From assembly GCA_934647165.1 (NCBI GenBank), contig CAKUFA010000017.1:1-43143 (forward strand): a DNA stretch of 43,143 nt. The letters run 5' to 3'. Shown here piece by piece: positions 16,920 through 26,462 of the stretch. How positions within the stretch are numbered: the first letter of the stretch is position 1; every line of letters starts with the position of its first letter. Under the pieces are notes generated by a model. The model saw nothing but the letters and a program-made list of their open reading frames with translations. It was not told the DNA's origin and searched no databases. This stretch comes from an uncultured Clostridia bacterium (GTDB lineage: Bacteria; Bacillota; Clostridia; Christensenellales; Aristaeellaceae). The position numbers and the translations under genes were made by a program.

Positions 16920-18365
16920 TCATCCCTCCAGGAACAGCTCCCTCTTGCGCTGCGCCATTTCGTCCACCCGGGCGATATACTGCTCAATGTTGCTCACATT
17001 CGGTGCGCGACCAATGTGTCCCTCCTCGGGATAAACACGCTTTGATATGCCGCCCGCGCCCAGCGCCAGAATGTGCGTTGTTTCCTCCATGATGTCCACA
17101 TTATACTGGCAGGTATGCCCCGGCAGGGCATAGCCTACATTTTCCTGGTTGCCTGCCATATACTTCTGCCGGTAGATATAGTAGGGCTGCATGCCCATGC
17201 TCCGCGCCGTTTCCAGCCCCATGCGCACCATAGCGGCGGCTGTGTCGCCGTCAGGCAGGGGCGCATTCTCCAAATGCAGCCGGCTGGAACGCTTGATGGC
17301 CAGCGTATGCACCGTCAGGCTTTCCGGATGCAGTCTTTTCGCCGCGTCCATGGTCACGGCAAAATCCCGCGTATTTTCTCCGGGCAAGGCGGCAATCACA
17401 TCCATGTTGATGTGGCGGATGCCGGCCTCCCGTGCCATGGCATAAGCCTGCTCCACCTGAGAAGCCGTGTGCGCCCGGCCAATCACCCGAAGCGTCCTGT
17501 CCACCATCGTTTGCGGATTGATGCTGATGCGCCCGATGCCCGCCTCCCGGATGGCTCGCAGCTTGCCGGGGGTTACCGTATCCGGCCGCCCGGCTTCCAC
17601 CGTGTATTCCATTGCTCCCGGGAAAAGCACTGTCAGCTTATCCAGCAATCGGGCAAATTGGTCTTCATTCAGCGCTGTGGGCGTTCCCCCGCCCACATAC
17701 AGCGCACGCAGCTTCTTCCCGTTTTCCCGCAGGATGGCCGCCCCGGCCTCCATTTCCCGAAAAAGTGCGGCCAGGTAGGGTTCTACCAGCTTTCCGTTGC
17801 CAATTTCACCGCTGGAAAAGGAGCAATAGGTACACCGCGTTGTGCAAAACGGGATGCCAATATAAACGTCCATGGCTCCATCGTCAGGCGCAAGCATCGT
17901 CCCCTGCACCTGCGCAATTTCCCGCAGCAGCGCCGCCTTATCCTGCGTCAGATCAAACTCCGCTACCAGCCGCGCCTCGGCTTCCTCGGGCGTGCACCCG
18001 TCGCTGAGCGCTTCATACATCAGGTGCGTTGGACGAACGCCCGTCATGCTCCCCCACGGAGGATGTATGCCCGTCACACTCCTGCACAGCTGATAAGCCG
18101 TCTGCTTGCAAAGCCTGCGCGCCGCGCGCTTGCGGTGCAGCTCCGTCAGCCGTGCGTCCTCTGCTGCGCCTGGGATGGGCGTTTCCAGTTCGCGCACCCG
18201 TCCCTCCGCCTGCATCCGGCAGTGATAGGCTCCCGCCTCCTCCCATGCGGCAAACGCAAAGCGTGGCTGATCGCCCTCCCACACATTGTCCGGCAAGGCA
18301 AACAGCCGCGTCACATTTTTCAGTTCCGGTTCAATCTCCGCCAAATACCGTTCCATATCCTGCAT
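16920..18365 (-). CDS. hemZ: Radical SAM coproporphyrinogen dehydrogenase-like protein HemZ
   Basis: A 481-aa radical SAM enzyme. The [4Fe-4S] cluster motif is VYIGIPFCTTRCTYCSF with Cys174, Cys178 and Cys181, followed by YVGGGTPTALNEDQ, ISINPQTMVDRTLRVIGRAHTASQ and NMDVIAALPGE, all typical of the HemN/HemZ group. About 160 residues precede the radical SAM domain, as in HemZ. HemZ oxidises coproporphyrinogen III without oxygen. No other heme gene is here, and clostridial HemZ-like proteins may have other roles. It starts 8 nt after the MBL gene, with GAGGTG as binding site. Confidence 0.88.
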   Translation of the reverse strand: MQDMERYLAEIEPELKNVTRLFALPDNVWEGDQPRFAFAAWEEAGAYHCRMQAEGRVRELETPIPGAAEDARLTELHRKRAARRLCKQTAYQLCRSVTGIHPPWGSMTGVRPTHLMYEALSDGCTPEEAEARLVAEFDLTQDKAALLREIAQVQGTMLAPDDGAMDVYIGIPFCTTRCTYCSFSSGEIGNGKLVEPYLAALFREMEAGAAILRENGKKLRALYVGGGTPTALNEDQFARLLDKLTVLFPGAMEYTVEAGRPDTVTPGKLRAIREAGIGRISINPQTMVDRTLRVIGRAHTASQVEQAYAMAREAGIRHINMDVIAALPGENTRDFAVTMDAAKRLHPESLTVHTLAIKRSSRLHLENAPLPDGDTAAAMVRMGLETARSMGMQPYYIYRQKYMAGNQENVGYALPGHTCQYNVDIMEETTHILALGAGGISKRVYPEEGHIGRAPNVSNIEQYIARVDEMAQRKRELFLEG

Positions 18366-18373
18366 GCTTCACC

Positions 18374-18934
18374 TCAGTGTCCGGGATGGATGTTCTTCCC
18401 CACCGTCAGGGGCATCAGGCGGCGCAGGGAGATGCGCATGGCGTTTGCATCCCCGCCGGGCAGGTCAGTGCGGCCATATCCGCCGCCAAGGAACAGCGTA
18501 TCCCCTGTGAACAATTCATTTTCCGCTGCATAGCACACGCTGCCTGCGGTATGCCCCGGTGTGTGCAGCACCTGAAAGCAAACGCCCGCCTGATCCACTG
18601 TGTCGCCGTCCTTCAGCAGTCGCTGGGCAGGCTTTGCCGTAACTTCCCGGCCTATCATCCACGATACATTCCTGCGCGGATCGCCCAGCAGCTCCGCATC
18701 CAGCGCATGCACCAGCACAGGCACATCCTTCCCACACAGCGCATCCACAGCGCCAATGTGGTCAAAATGGCCGTGGGTCAGCAAAATGGCTGCGATGCGC
18801 CTGTCGCCCACCGCGCGGCGGATGGTTTCCGGCTCCGCACCCGGGTCAATCACCACACAGTCCTGCCGCTCCGGCTGAAAAACAATGTAGCACTGCGTGC
18901 CAAGCATGCCCACAGAAAGGGTTGTGATTTGCAT
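18374..18934 (-). CDS. Metallo-beta-lactamase fold hydrolase (glyoxalase II-like), short C-terminus
   Basis: A 186-aa MBL-fold enzyme. Metal ligands are visible: THGHFDHIG, HTPGHTAGS and FTGDTLFLGGGYGRTDLPGG. It ends exactly at IHPGH, keeping the last His ligand but missing the usual GPxTTIGxE tail (about 20 residues). The stop is TGA directly after that His. Start ATG 18934 has GGAGGATTTC before it. It lies between dtd and hemZ as in many Clostridia, where the protein is annotated as a hydroxyacylglutathione hydrolase-like enzyme. Confidence 0.88.
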   Translation of the reverse strand: MQITTLSVGMLGTQCYIVFQPERQDCVVIDPGAEPETIRRAVGDRRIAAILLTHGHFDHIGAVDALCGKDVPVLVHALDAELLGDPRRNVSWMIGREVTAKPAQRLLKDGDTVDQAGVCFQVLHTPGHTAGSVCYAAENELFTGDTLFLGGGYGRTDLPGGDANAMRISLRRLMPLTVGKNIHPGH

Positions 18935-18989
18935 GAAATCCTCCGCGTTTCGCTTTGGTCTTGTGCAGTTGGTCTTTCCGTTTCCCCCA

Positions 18990-19439
18990 TCAGAACAGCT
19001 TTGTGCTGTCCATCAGCATGGTTACCGGCCCGTCGTTGATAAGGCTCACCTGCATCTCCGCGCGGAAACGTCCCGTTTCCACATGCACGCCGCGCTGCCG
19101 CCATCCATCCACCAGCGCTTCATAAAGCTCGTTGGCCTTTTCCGGCCGCGCAGCTGCGATGAAGCTTGGCCGCCGGCTGCCCCGCGCGTCGCCGTAGAGC
19201 GTAAACTGGCTCACTGCCAGAATCTCGCCGCCAACATCCATCAGCGACAGGTTCATCTTCCCGGCTTCATCCTCAAAGATGCGCAGGTTCGGAACCTTCT
19301 CCACCATGTAGCGCACATCTTTCTCCGTGTCCTCGACCCCTGCGCCGATGAGCACCATGAATCCTTTGCCGATGCTGCCTATCACTTCGCCATCCACTGT
19401 CACGCTTGCCTGCGTCACCCGCTGAATCACACAGCGCAT
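18990..19439 (-). CDS. dtd: D-aminoacyl-tRNA deacylase
   Basis: A 149-aa Dtd homodimer subunit that removes D-amino acids (and Gly) from tRNA. Family motifs: MRCVIQRVTQASVTVDGE at the start, LAVSQFTLYGDARGSRRPSF (the SQFTL active-site block) and the C-terminal NDGPVTMLMDS (the NxGPVT block with the Gly-cisPro pocket). Length is standard. It begins 7 nt after the relA stop, the usual relA-dtd pairing. Confidence 0.96.
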   Translation of the reverse strand: MRCVIQRVTQASVTVDGEVIGSIGKGFMVLIGAGVEDTEKDVRYMVEKVPNLRIFEDEAGKMNLSLMDVGGEILAVSQFTLYGDARGSRRPSFIAAARPEKANELYEALVDGWRQRGVHVETGRFRAEMQVSLINDGPVTMLMDSTKLF

Positions 19440-19446
19440 TTCATTC

Positions 19447-21654
19447 TCACCCCGTCACACGGAATACATCAATAATATCGCTGCGTTTCCGCAGCTGTTT
19501 AATCACCTTATCCATCTCGTCCCTGGATTTAACCTCCAGCGTCAGGCGGATGGATGACGTTTTCGTCTTCTCATCCACCTGTGCAGAAATCGCCTTGATG
19601 GATACGTTCAGCCCGCCGATATACGTAGCCAGTTCACCCAGCAGACTCACGTGGTCGTAGGCCACCACCTTGATGGACGCATAGAAGCTTGTGCCGTCGC
19701 TTTCAGCCCAGGCCACATCCACCTTGCGTTCGCTTTCCCCGCCCAGGGCATTGGGGCATTCCGCTTTGTGAATGGTCACGCCCCGGCCGCGGGTAATGTA
19801 GCCCACAATATCATCGCCCGGCACCGGACTGCAGCACTTGGCAAACCGCACCGGAATATCCATGTCATCCATCCCTGCCAGAATGACGCCATGGGTCGCC
19901 TTGCCGGTGGAGCGGCGCTGCGGCTGTTCCACCGTTTCAGGGATATCCTCCAGCCGGGGACCCTGCGCCGCCTCACGCAGCCGCTGCTCGTCCAACAGCC
20001 TTGTCACCACATAAGCGGACGCCAAGCCACCATAACCCACCGCTCCGAAAATATCGTCCAGCTCCTGAAAACCGTACTTTTTCATCATGCTGTCGTAATA
20101 TTCCGGTTTGAGCAGATTGCCCAGCTGCACGCCGCGGCGGCGGCACTCCTTTTCCACCATGTCCCGCCCGCGCTCAATGTTTTCGCCTTTCAGCTCCTTT
20201 TTCAGAAACTGGCGAATCTTTGCCTTGGCCTGCGGAGTTTTGCAAATGCGCAGCCAGTCCGTGCTGGGGCCCTTGCAGGCGGAGGAGGTCATCACTTCCA
20301 CCCGGTCGCCGGTTTCCAGCGGGGTATCCAGCGGCACAATGCGGCCGTTAACCTTGGCGCCAACACACTTGTTGCCCACCGCGGAATGGATGCGGTAGGC
20401 AAAGTCCAGGGGCGTGGCGCCCTTGGGCATGCTCACCACATCGCCCTTGGGGGTGAAGAGGAACACTTCCTCGGAAAACAGGTCGGTTTTCAGGGTGTCG
20501 ACAAACTCCTTGCCGTCCCGCGCTTCGTTTTGCCAATCCAGAATCTGCCGCACCCAGTACAGCTTGCTGTCCAGGTCGTTGGAAGCGCCGCCGCCTTCCT
20601 TATAGCGCCAGTGCGCCGCAATACCATATTCCGCCACACGATGCATTTCCCAGGTGCGAATCTGCACCTCAAAGGGAAAGGGCATCTTCCGCCCGCCAAC
20701 CACCGTTGTATGCAGGGATTGATACATGTTCGCCTTGGGCACGGAGATGTAATCCTTGAAGCGGCCCGGAATCTGGTTCCACAGCGTGTGCACAATGCCC
20801 AGCACCGCATAGCAGTCCGGGATGGTGTCCACCAGCACACGAATGGCAATCAGGTCATAAATCTGCTCAAAGGGCTTGTTTTGCAGCACCATTTTGCGAT
20901 AAATGGAGTAAAAGTGCTTCGGCCGCCCGTCAATATCATAATGAATGTGCTGCTCATCCAGCTTGGCGGACAATTCCTCAATCACCATGCGGATGTTTTC
21001 CTGCCGCTCGGCGCGCTTCATACCCACCTTCTGCACCAGGTTCTGGTAGCCCGCCGGGTCAATATAGCGCAGCGACAGATCCTCCAGCTCCTGCTTGATG
21101 GCATACACGCCCAGCCGGTGTGCCAGGGGCGCATAGATATCCAGCGTCTCCCGGGCAATGGCGACCTGCCGCGCCTCCGGCTGAAACTTCAGCGTGCGCA
21201 TGTTGTGCAGCCTGTCCGCCAGCTTGATAAGCACCACGCGGATATCCTTGCTCATGGCCAGGATCATCTTGCGAAGGCTCTCGGCCTGCGCCTCTTCGCG
21301 ATCGGCAAAGTCCAGCTTGTTCAGCTTTGTCACGCCATCCACCAAGTGGGCGACTTCCTCGCCAAACTCCTGCTGGATGGTTTCCAGCGTGATGCCGTCG
21401 CAGTCCTCCACCGTGTCGTGCAAAAGGCCCGCCGCAATGGTCGGCGGATCAATCATCAGCTCGGTGAGAATGCTTGCCACAAAACACGGGTGGATGAAAT
21501 ACGGCTCGCCGCTTTTCCGCTTTTGCCCTGCATGTGCCTTTTCGGCAAAGCGATAGGCCTTTTCCACCAGCTTGTAGCCGTCGCCGGGATTATATTTCTG
21601 CACCCGCGCCAGCATCTGATCCAGCGGCATCGCTTCATAAGCGGTGTACGTCAT
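19447..21654 (-). CDS. relA: Bifunctional (p)ppGpp synthetase/hydrolase RelA/SpoT
   Basis: A 735-aa long Rel enzyme controlling the stringent response. Order of domains: HD hydrolase (HPCFVASILTELMIDPPTIAAGLLHDTVED has the HDxxED site), synthetase (RPKHFYSIYRKMVLQNKPFEQIYDLIAIRVLV and the YQSLHTTV loop), TGS (VFLFTPKGDVVSMPKGATPLDFAY), a zinc-finger/helical part (KCCSPVPGDDIVGYITRGRGVTIHK) and a C-terminal ACT domain (VDEKTKTSSIRLTLEV). Hydrolase residues look intact, so both activities are expected. ATG 21654 (MTYTAYEAM) has GGAGG 7 nt upstream; the longer frame upstream is not conserved-looking. Confidence 0.96.
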   Translation of the reverse strand: MTYTAYEAMPLDQMLARVQKYNPGDGYKLVEKAYRFAEKAHAGQKRKSGEPYFIHPCFVASILTELMIDPPTIAAGLLHDTVEDCDGITLETIQQEFGEEVAHLVDGVTKLNKLDFADREEAQAESLRKMILAMSKDIRVVLIKLADRLHNMRTLKFQPEARQVAIARETLDIYAPLAHRLGVYAIKQELEDLSLRYIDPAGYQNLVQKVGMKRAERQENIRMVIEELSAKLDEQHIHYDIDGRPKHFYSIYRKMVLQNKPFEQIYDLIAIRVLVDTIPDCYAVLGIVHTLWNQIPGRFKDYISVPKANMYQSLHTTVVGGRKMPFPFEVQIRTWEMHRVAEYGIAAHWRYKEGGGASNDLDSKLYWVRQILDWQNEARDGKEFVDTLKTDLFSEEVFLFTPKGDVVSMPKGATPLDFAYRIHSAVGNKCVGAKVNGRIVPLDTPLETGDRVEVMTSSACKGPSTDWLRICKTPQAKAKIRQFLKKELKGENIERGRDMVEKECRRRGVQLGNLLKPEYYDSMMKKYGFQELDDIFGAVGYGGLASAYVVTRLLDEQRLREAAQGPRLEDIPETVEQPQRRSTGKATHGVILAGMDDMDIPVRFAKCCSPVPGDDIVGYITRGRGVTIHKAECPNALGGESERKVDVAWAESDGTSFYASIKVVAYDHVSLLGELATYIGGLNVSIKAISAQVDEKTKTSSIRLTLEVKSRDEMDKVIKQLRKRSDIIDVFRVTG

Positions 21655-21719
21655 TGAGCATCCTCCCTTCGTGCAGCGGATGGCAAGACTCTGCTGCGCC
21701 ATAACATGGCTTTAGTTTG

Positions 21720-24077
21720 TTATCGTTTTGTTTTTGCTGCTTCGCCCGCCGCATCCGGGGCGCAGAGGCTCTGCCAATATCGCATCAGCGGGCTTTGCGC
21801 AGGATCGCACTTCTTCATGGGCAAAAGTACCACCCGGAACGGCTCCATGGTCAGCTGCGCCAGCTCAAGCTGTGCAAATACGGCAAGCCCCGCCTGCACC
21901 TGCTCTGCGCTCAGGCCGCATTTTTCCGCAATGGCCGCAACGGACGCCGTTTCCTGCCGAAGCGCTGCATACAGCCGGTTCAGCTGCTGCCTGTCCAGTG
22001 CCAGGGACGCCAGCTGCGCCGTCAGCAGAGGGTTAGGCTTCATGCAGTGCAGCTGTGCCCGCGGACATAGCCGCCGGATTTCCTCCGCCTCTCCCGGCAG
22101 CACGCATCCATCCAGCAGCACCACGTGCCGCCAGTTATCCCGCAGTTCCTCCAGCTGCGGCGCGCACAGCAAGGTGTTAAAGCCGCGCCGATCCTTCACC
22201 TGGCCGATGCATACATCCGCCAGCCCTGTCATGGCAACCGTCATGGCGCGCTCCCGCTCATGGGCCAGCAGTAGCGTGCCGCGCCCGGCTTCCAGCAGCC
22301 TTCGCACCCCGGCTTCCGTGATGCTCTCACCTTCCGGATGAATTTTATTAAAATTCGCCGCAAGCACTGTCATTTCCTGCAAAAGACCCTGAAAAAACAC
22401 CTGTGCCGCCGGGGCAGGAGCAGCCCCCTGGGCAGCCCGGAGCGCTTTGACCTGTAGCTGCGACGTCACTTTGCCCCGAAATTCATTTTTCCCGGCGGCA
22501 AAGAGCACGTCAACCCGTTCCAGTCCCTCATCTGCCGCATCTCCCAAAGAAAACCCGATACCATCCTTCACGGCTTCCCCATCCAGCAGCACAATTTTCA
22601 GGTGGTTCAAATCCTTGCCCACCCGCCGTGCCTGCTGCACCTGCGCATCCCGCGTGAGGAACACAGGCGCAGGGTTTCCGCATCCTGTGGGCTGCAGCTG
22701 TGCCAGCTGGTCAATCCACTCCAGCGTCACCTGGCTCAAGGGCAATTCCAGATCATATTCTTCTCTGGGAATATAACAGCGCTCATCACAGTTTTCGCCG
22801 ATGGCCAGATTCAGCCTCCGCTTCAGTTCCGGCACCAGCTCCGCGCGCATGGTCAGCCCGGCGGCCTGTTCATGGCCGCCAAAGCGCAGGAACAAATCCT
22901 TGCACCGGCTCAGCATGGCATGAATGTTCACCCCGGGAATGGATCGGCAGCTGCCAACGGCTATTTCTCCCTGCCTGCTGAGCACAATGGTGGGAAAATG
23001 CCACTTCTCACACAACCGCCCTGCCGTCAGGCCAATCACACCGCTGTTCCATCCTTCGCCCATCACAATGATGGCCTTATCGTCCCGGAAGTCCACTTCC
23101 CTTGACACCATGTCTCCTGCGGCCTGCGTAATTTCCCGTTCAACGGCCTGCCGTTGCTGGTTGCTTTCGTTGAGGTGTGCAGCCAGCTGTTCCGCCTCCT
23201 GCACATCCTGCGTCATCAGCAGCCGCACCCCCAGAGAGGCGTCCTCCAACCGTCCGCCCGCGTTGATGCGCGGCGCCAGGCGGAATGCCACCTCCTCGGA
23301 GGTTACGCCTGCTCCCACACCACTGATAGTCATCAGTGCGCGCAGCCCGGGGCGTTCCGTCACGCTCAGGCGCTGCAAACCTTCCCGCACAATCACACGG
23401 TTTTCATCAATCAAGGGCACAATATCCGCCACGGTGGCCAGGGCTGCCACTTCCAGCAGCTTCTCCGCCGCGCCCATGCCCAGCAGCGCCTGGCAAACTT
23501 TCAATGCCACGCCCGCGCCGCACAGCCGCCGAAAGGGATACGCTCCCAGCAAAGGATCCAACACTGCATCCGCCGCCGGAAGTGCTTCAGCCAGCTGATG
23601 GTGATCGGTTACAATCACCCGCATGCCAAGCAATTTTGCCAGCTTGACCTCCTCGAGGTTGGTCACCCCGCAGTCCACGGTTATCAGCAGCTTATACTTT
23701 TCCGCTGCTTCCCGCACGGCTTTTTCGTTGAGGCCATAGCCTTCCGCATGGCGGTTGGGAATGCGGTAATCCGCCGTTGCGCCCAGCTGACGCAGGGTTT
23801 CCATCATCACGCAGGTGGCACACACGCCGTCCACATCATAGTCGCCGTAAACAAGGATTTTCTCGCCTGCCAGCACCGCTTCGCGGATAACGCGCACGGC
23901 CTTGTCCATACCTTGCATCAGCATGGGATCATGCAGCTGCAAAAGGGACGGGTGCAGAAATCGCTCAGCCTTCTCCGGCGTGTCGATACCGCGGCTGAGG
24001 AGCAGGCTGCTCAGCCATGGCGGACAATCGCCCACCGTGTGGTAAGCGCCGCTTCCGCGCCTGATGAATTCAAGCAT
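21720..24077 (-). CDS. recJ: Single-stranded-DNA-specific exonuclease RecJ
   Basis: A 785-aa 5'-3' ssDNA exonuclease for recombination and repair. DHH phosphoesterase motifs: VYGDYDVDGVCAT (79-84 core), VDCGVTN, VTDHHQL (158-160) and INAGGRLEDASLGV. The DHHA1 part carries RFGGHEQAAGLTM, and an OB-fold region follows. The roughly 220-residue C-terminal extension is a common feature of clostridial RecJ. It starts a new unit after the secF terminator and runs 65 nt ahead of relA. Confidence 0.95.
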   Translation of the reverse strand: MLEFIRRGSGAYHTVGDCPPWLSSLLLSRGIDTPEKAERFLHPSLLQLHDPMLMQGMDKAVRVIREAVLAGEKILVYGDYDVDGVCATCVMMETLRQLGATADYRIPNRHAEGYGLNEKAVREAAEKYKLLITVDCGVTNLEEVKLAKLLGMRVIVTDHHQLAEALPAADAVLDPLLGAYPFRRLCGAGVALKVCQALLGMGAAEKLLEVAALATVADIVPLIDENRVIVREGLQRLSVTERPGLRALMTISGVGAGVTSEEVAFRLAPRINAGGRLEDASLGVRLLMTQDVQEAEQLAAHLNESNQQRQAVEREITQAAGDMVSREVDFRDDKAIIVMGEGWNSGVIGLTAGRLCEKWHFPTIVLSRQGEIAVGSCRSIPGVNIHAMLSRCKDLFLRFGGHEQAAGLTMRAELVPELKRRLNLAIGENCDERCYIPREEYDLELPLSQVTLEWIDQLAQLQPTGCGNPAPVFLTRDAQVQQARRVGKDLNHLKIVLLDGEAVKDGIGFSLGDAADEGLERVDVLFAAGKNEFRGKVTSQLQVKALRAAQGAAPAPAAQVFFQGLLQEMTVLAANFNKIHPEGESITEAGVRRLLEAGRGTLLLAHERERAMTVAMTGLADVCIGQVKDRRGFNTLLCAPQLEELRDNWRHVVLLDGCVLPGEAEEIRRLCPRAQLHCMKPNPLLTAQLASLALDRQQLNRLYAALRQETASVAAIAEKCGLSAEQVQAGLAVFAQLELAQLTMEPFRVVLLPMKKCDPAQSPLMRYWQSLCAPDAAGEAAKTKR

Positions 24078-24130
24078 GGTTATTCTGTCCTTTCGCTTTT
24101 GTTATCCTTGTTCATCCGGCATTTTCCCAA

Positions 24131-24167
24131 AAATGAAATCGGAGGAGCCCAATGAGGGGCTCCTCCG
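24131..24167 (-). terminator. Terminator of the secDF operon
   Basis: Minus-strand stem GGAGGAGCCC with TCAT loop and GGGCTCCTCC, then GATTTCATTTTTG. It lies between the secF stop and the recJ start. Confidence 0.85.
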
Positions 24168-24174
24168 CAGGGCT

Positions 24175-25071
24175 TTACGCCTTCTTGGCCTTGGCTTTAC
24201 GCGCAGCCTTCTTTTCTTCAAGGAACGCCCACACGTAGCCATTGATCATGTTGGCGCTGTAAACACCGCTCACAATACCGATGATAATGGGCAGTGCGAA
24301 TTCCTTGATGCTGTTTACGCCCAGGATGTACAGCGTCACGATGGTCAACAGGGTGGTCAGGGTCGTGTTCACGGTGCGGCCCAGGCACTCGCTGATGGAT
24401 TTGTTCACCACTTCTGTTTTGGGTGTCGCAGGCGCCTTGCGCACATTCTCACGGATACGGTCGAAAATCACAATGGTGTTGTTGATGGAGTAGCCTACAA
24501 TGGTCAGCATAGCAGCAATGTAGGAGCTGTTCATCTGAATCACATTGCGCAGCAGCACCATGAACGCCCACATCATCAGCACATCGTGCAGAAGGCCGAA
24601 CACAGCCGCCACACCGCTGTTAAAGTCAAAGCGGATGGCGATGTACACCAGCATCAGCGCACCGGCCAGCAGCACGGAGGTAAAGGCGTTGGTCAGCAGC
24701 GTCTTGCCTGCCACAGGACCCACATAGCTCACATCACCGTCGCGCGCAGCCGCGGGATACTTGGCATTCAGCGCCTCTTCAAAGCTGGCCTGCACGGCCT
24801 GCACGTCATCTTCCTTGATGTCCTTGATGCGGATGTTGATCTCGTTGCCGCCCTGCTCGGTGATGGTATACGCGCCAACGTTCATTCCGTTCAGGATGTT
24901 TTCAACGTCCGCCTTGTTGTATTCACCGCCCATGGCATACTGCATGGACAATCCGCCGGAAAAGTCAATGCCATAGTTCACGCCCAGTCCGCATACCGTC
25001 AGGATGAGCGCCACCACCATGATGGCCGCAGAGACCATCAGGCAGATCTTGGAGCGATTTTTCACTTTCAT
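24175..25071 (-). CDS. secF: Protein translocase subunit SecF
   Basis: A 298-aa membrane protein of the Sec accessory complex that uses the proton gradient to pull exported proteins through SecYEG. It has one N-terminal helix, the conserved block GLGVNYGIDFSGG, a periplasmic-side domain, then five helices including DFNSGVAAVFGLLHDVLMMW, YSINNTIVIFDRIREN and the basic tail KKAARKAKAKKA. The ATG overlaps the secD stop (ATGA), so the two subunits are coupled. Confidence 0.95.
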   Translation of the reverse strand: MKVKNRSKICLMVSAAIMVVALILTVCGLGVNYGIDFSGGLSMQYAMGGEYNKADVENILNGMNVGAYTITEQGGNEINIRIKDIKEDDVQAVQASFEEALNAKYPAAARDGDVSYVGPVAGKTLLTNAFTSVLLAGALMLVYIAIRFDFNSGVAAVFGLLHDVLMMWAFMVLLRNVIQMNSSYIAAMLTIVGYSINNTIVIFDRIRENVRKAPATPKTEVVNKSISECLGRTVNTTLTTLLTIVTLYILGVNSIKEFALPIIIGIVSGVYSANMINGYVWAFLEEKKAARKAKAKKA

Positions 25072-26399
25072 TTCTGCTCCTCCTTCTCAACCTGCGCGGC
25101 CTTGGCAAACAGCGACACGTTCGTCATGCCCAGGTTGACGATATTCTTCATCAGGAAGCGAGTCACCACCACAGCCGTAAACATGGATGTGATCACGCCC
25201 AGCAACAGCGTCTTGGCAAAGCCCTGGATGGAGCCGGTGCCGTAGAACATCAGCACAATGGCAGCGATCAGGGTGGTCACGTTGGCATCCAGCACGGCGC
25301 TCATGGCGTTCTTGAAGCCCGCCTTCACCGCAGCCCGCAGGGGACGGCCGGCGCGCAGTTCCTCATTAAAGCGCTCGAAGATCACAACGTTGGCGTCCAC
25401 AGCCATACCGATGCCAAGCACGATACCTGCCAGACCCGGCAGTGTCAGCTGAATACCCGGGATGATGGCCAGCAGCAGGAACAGGATGTTGATGTAGATG
25501 CACAGCGCCCAGGAAGCGATCACGCCGTTCAGGCGATAGCGCACCACCATCACCAACATCACCAGCAGAATGCCGATGAGGGCAGCCTTCACGGTGGTGG
25601 ACAGCGCATCGCTGCCCAGCGTTGCGGACACGGTATCCACCTTCTGCTGCGTCAGCACCAGAGGCAGCGCACCGGACTGAATCTGCGCCGCAATGGTCTG
25701 CGCACGCTCCATACTGCCCATGCCGTTAATCACGCCGCTGCCGTCGGAAATCACGCTCTGCACCTTGGGGCTGATCAGTTCGGCATCATCCAGATAGATG
25801 CTGATGGTTTTGCCGATATTGGCCGCCGTAGCATCCGCGAAGATCTTTGCGCCTTCGCTGGTCAGGCGGAAGCTCACCACATACTCAGCCTGGTTGGAGT
25901 CATAACCGCCCACAGCCGTCTGCACCATGGAGCCGTCCATGATGAGGTTGCCGTCAGCATCCTTGAACTCCAGCTTGGCAGGCGTGCCGATCAGATCAAG
26001 TACAGCCTTGGGGTCGTCCGTGTCGGGGATTTCCACACGGATACCGTCGGTGCCGATGCGCTGCACGGTGCTCTCCGCATAGCCCTTGTCGGTCAAACGC
26101 GCCTGAATGACGCTGATGGTGCCCTCGATGAGGGAATCAAAATCCGCATCGGAATTTTCCGGGCGGGCAGCGGAATATTCCACATACACGCCGCCGCGCA
26201 GGTCAAGACCCAGCGCCAGGGAACTCGGCCACGCATCCGCATTGGTGGTGGGCAGCCAGCTCTTGAGCTTGTAAAGGCCGCGGGAATCCAGGTTCATGCC
26301 CGTGACGCCGATGACGCCAAACGCCACCGTCAGCACCAGCACGATGGCCAGCAGGACGATGGACTTCGTCTTGCTGCTCGTGCGCTTCTTTGCTTTCAT
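25068..26399 (-). CDS. secD: Protein translocase subunit SecD
   Basis: A 443-aa SecD. TM1 is about 12-32, followed by the D1 motif LALGLDLRGGVYVEY, an extracytoplasmic domain with VIQARLTDKGYAESTVQRIGTDGIRVEIP, and a C-terminal five-helix block with GIVLGIGMAVDANVVIFERFNEELRAGR. These are the diagnostic SecD motifs. It is shorter than proteobacterial SecD, as normal in Bacillota. GGGAGG lies 11 nt before ATG. Confidence 0.95.
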   Translation of the reverse strand: MKAKKRTSSKTKSIVLLAIVLVLTVAFGVIGVTGMNLDSRGLYKLKSWLPTTNADAWPSSLALGLDLRGGVYVEYSAARPENSDADFDSLIEGTISVIQARLTDKGYAESTVQRIGTDGIRVEIPDTDDPKAVLDLIGTPAKLEFKDADGNLIMDGSMVQTAVGGYDSNQAEYVVSFRLTSEGAKIFADATAANIGKTISIYLDDAELISPKVQSVISDGSGVINGMGSMERAQTIAAQIQSGALPLVLTQQKVDTVSATLGSDALSTTVKAALIGILLVMLVMVVRYRLNGVIASWALCIYINILFLLLAIIPGIQLTLPGLAGIVLGIGMAVDANVVIFERFNEELRAGRPLRAAVKAGFKNAMSAVLDANVTTLIAAIVLMFYGTGSIQGFAKTLLLGVITSMFTAVVVTRFLMKNIVNLGMTNVSLFAKAAQVEKEEQK

Positions 26400-26462
26400 A
26401 TGTCTTTCAGCCTCCCGTATTTGAGAATAGGATGTACCAAGTCGGGGGTAAGCGCATTTCCG

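Noticed and set aside
19651..21657. 668-codon open frame on the plus strand opposite relA
   Set aside because: It mirrors the codon structure of relA (high-GC third positions leave the antisense frame open), has no family motifs and no binding site; relA is certain.
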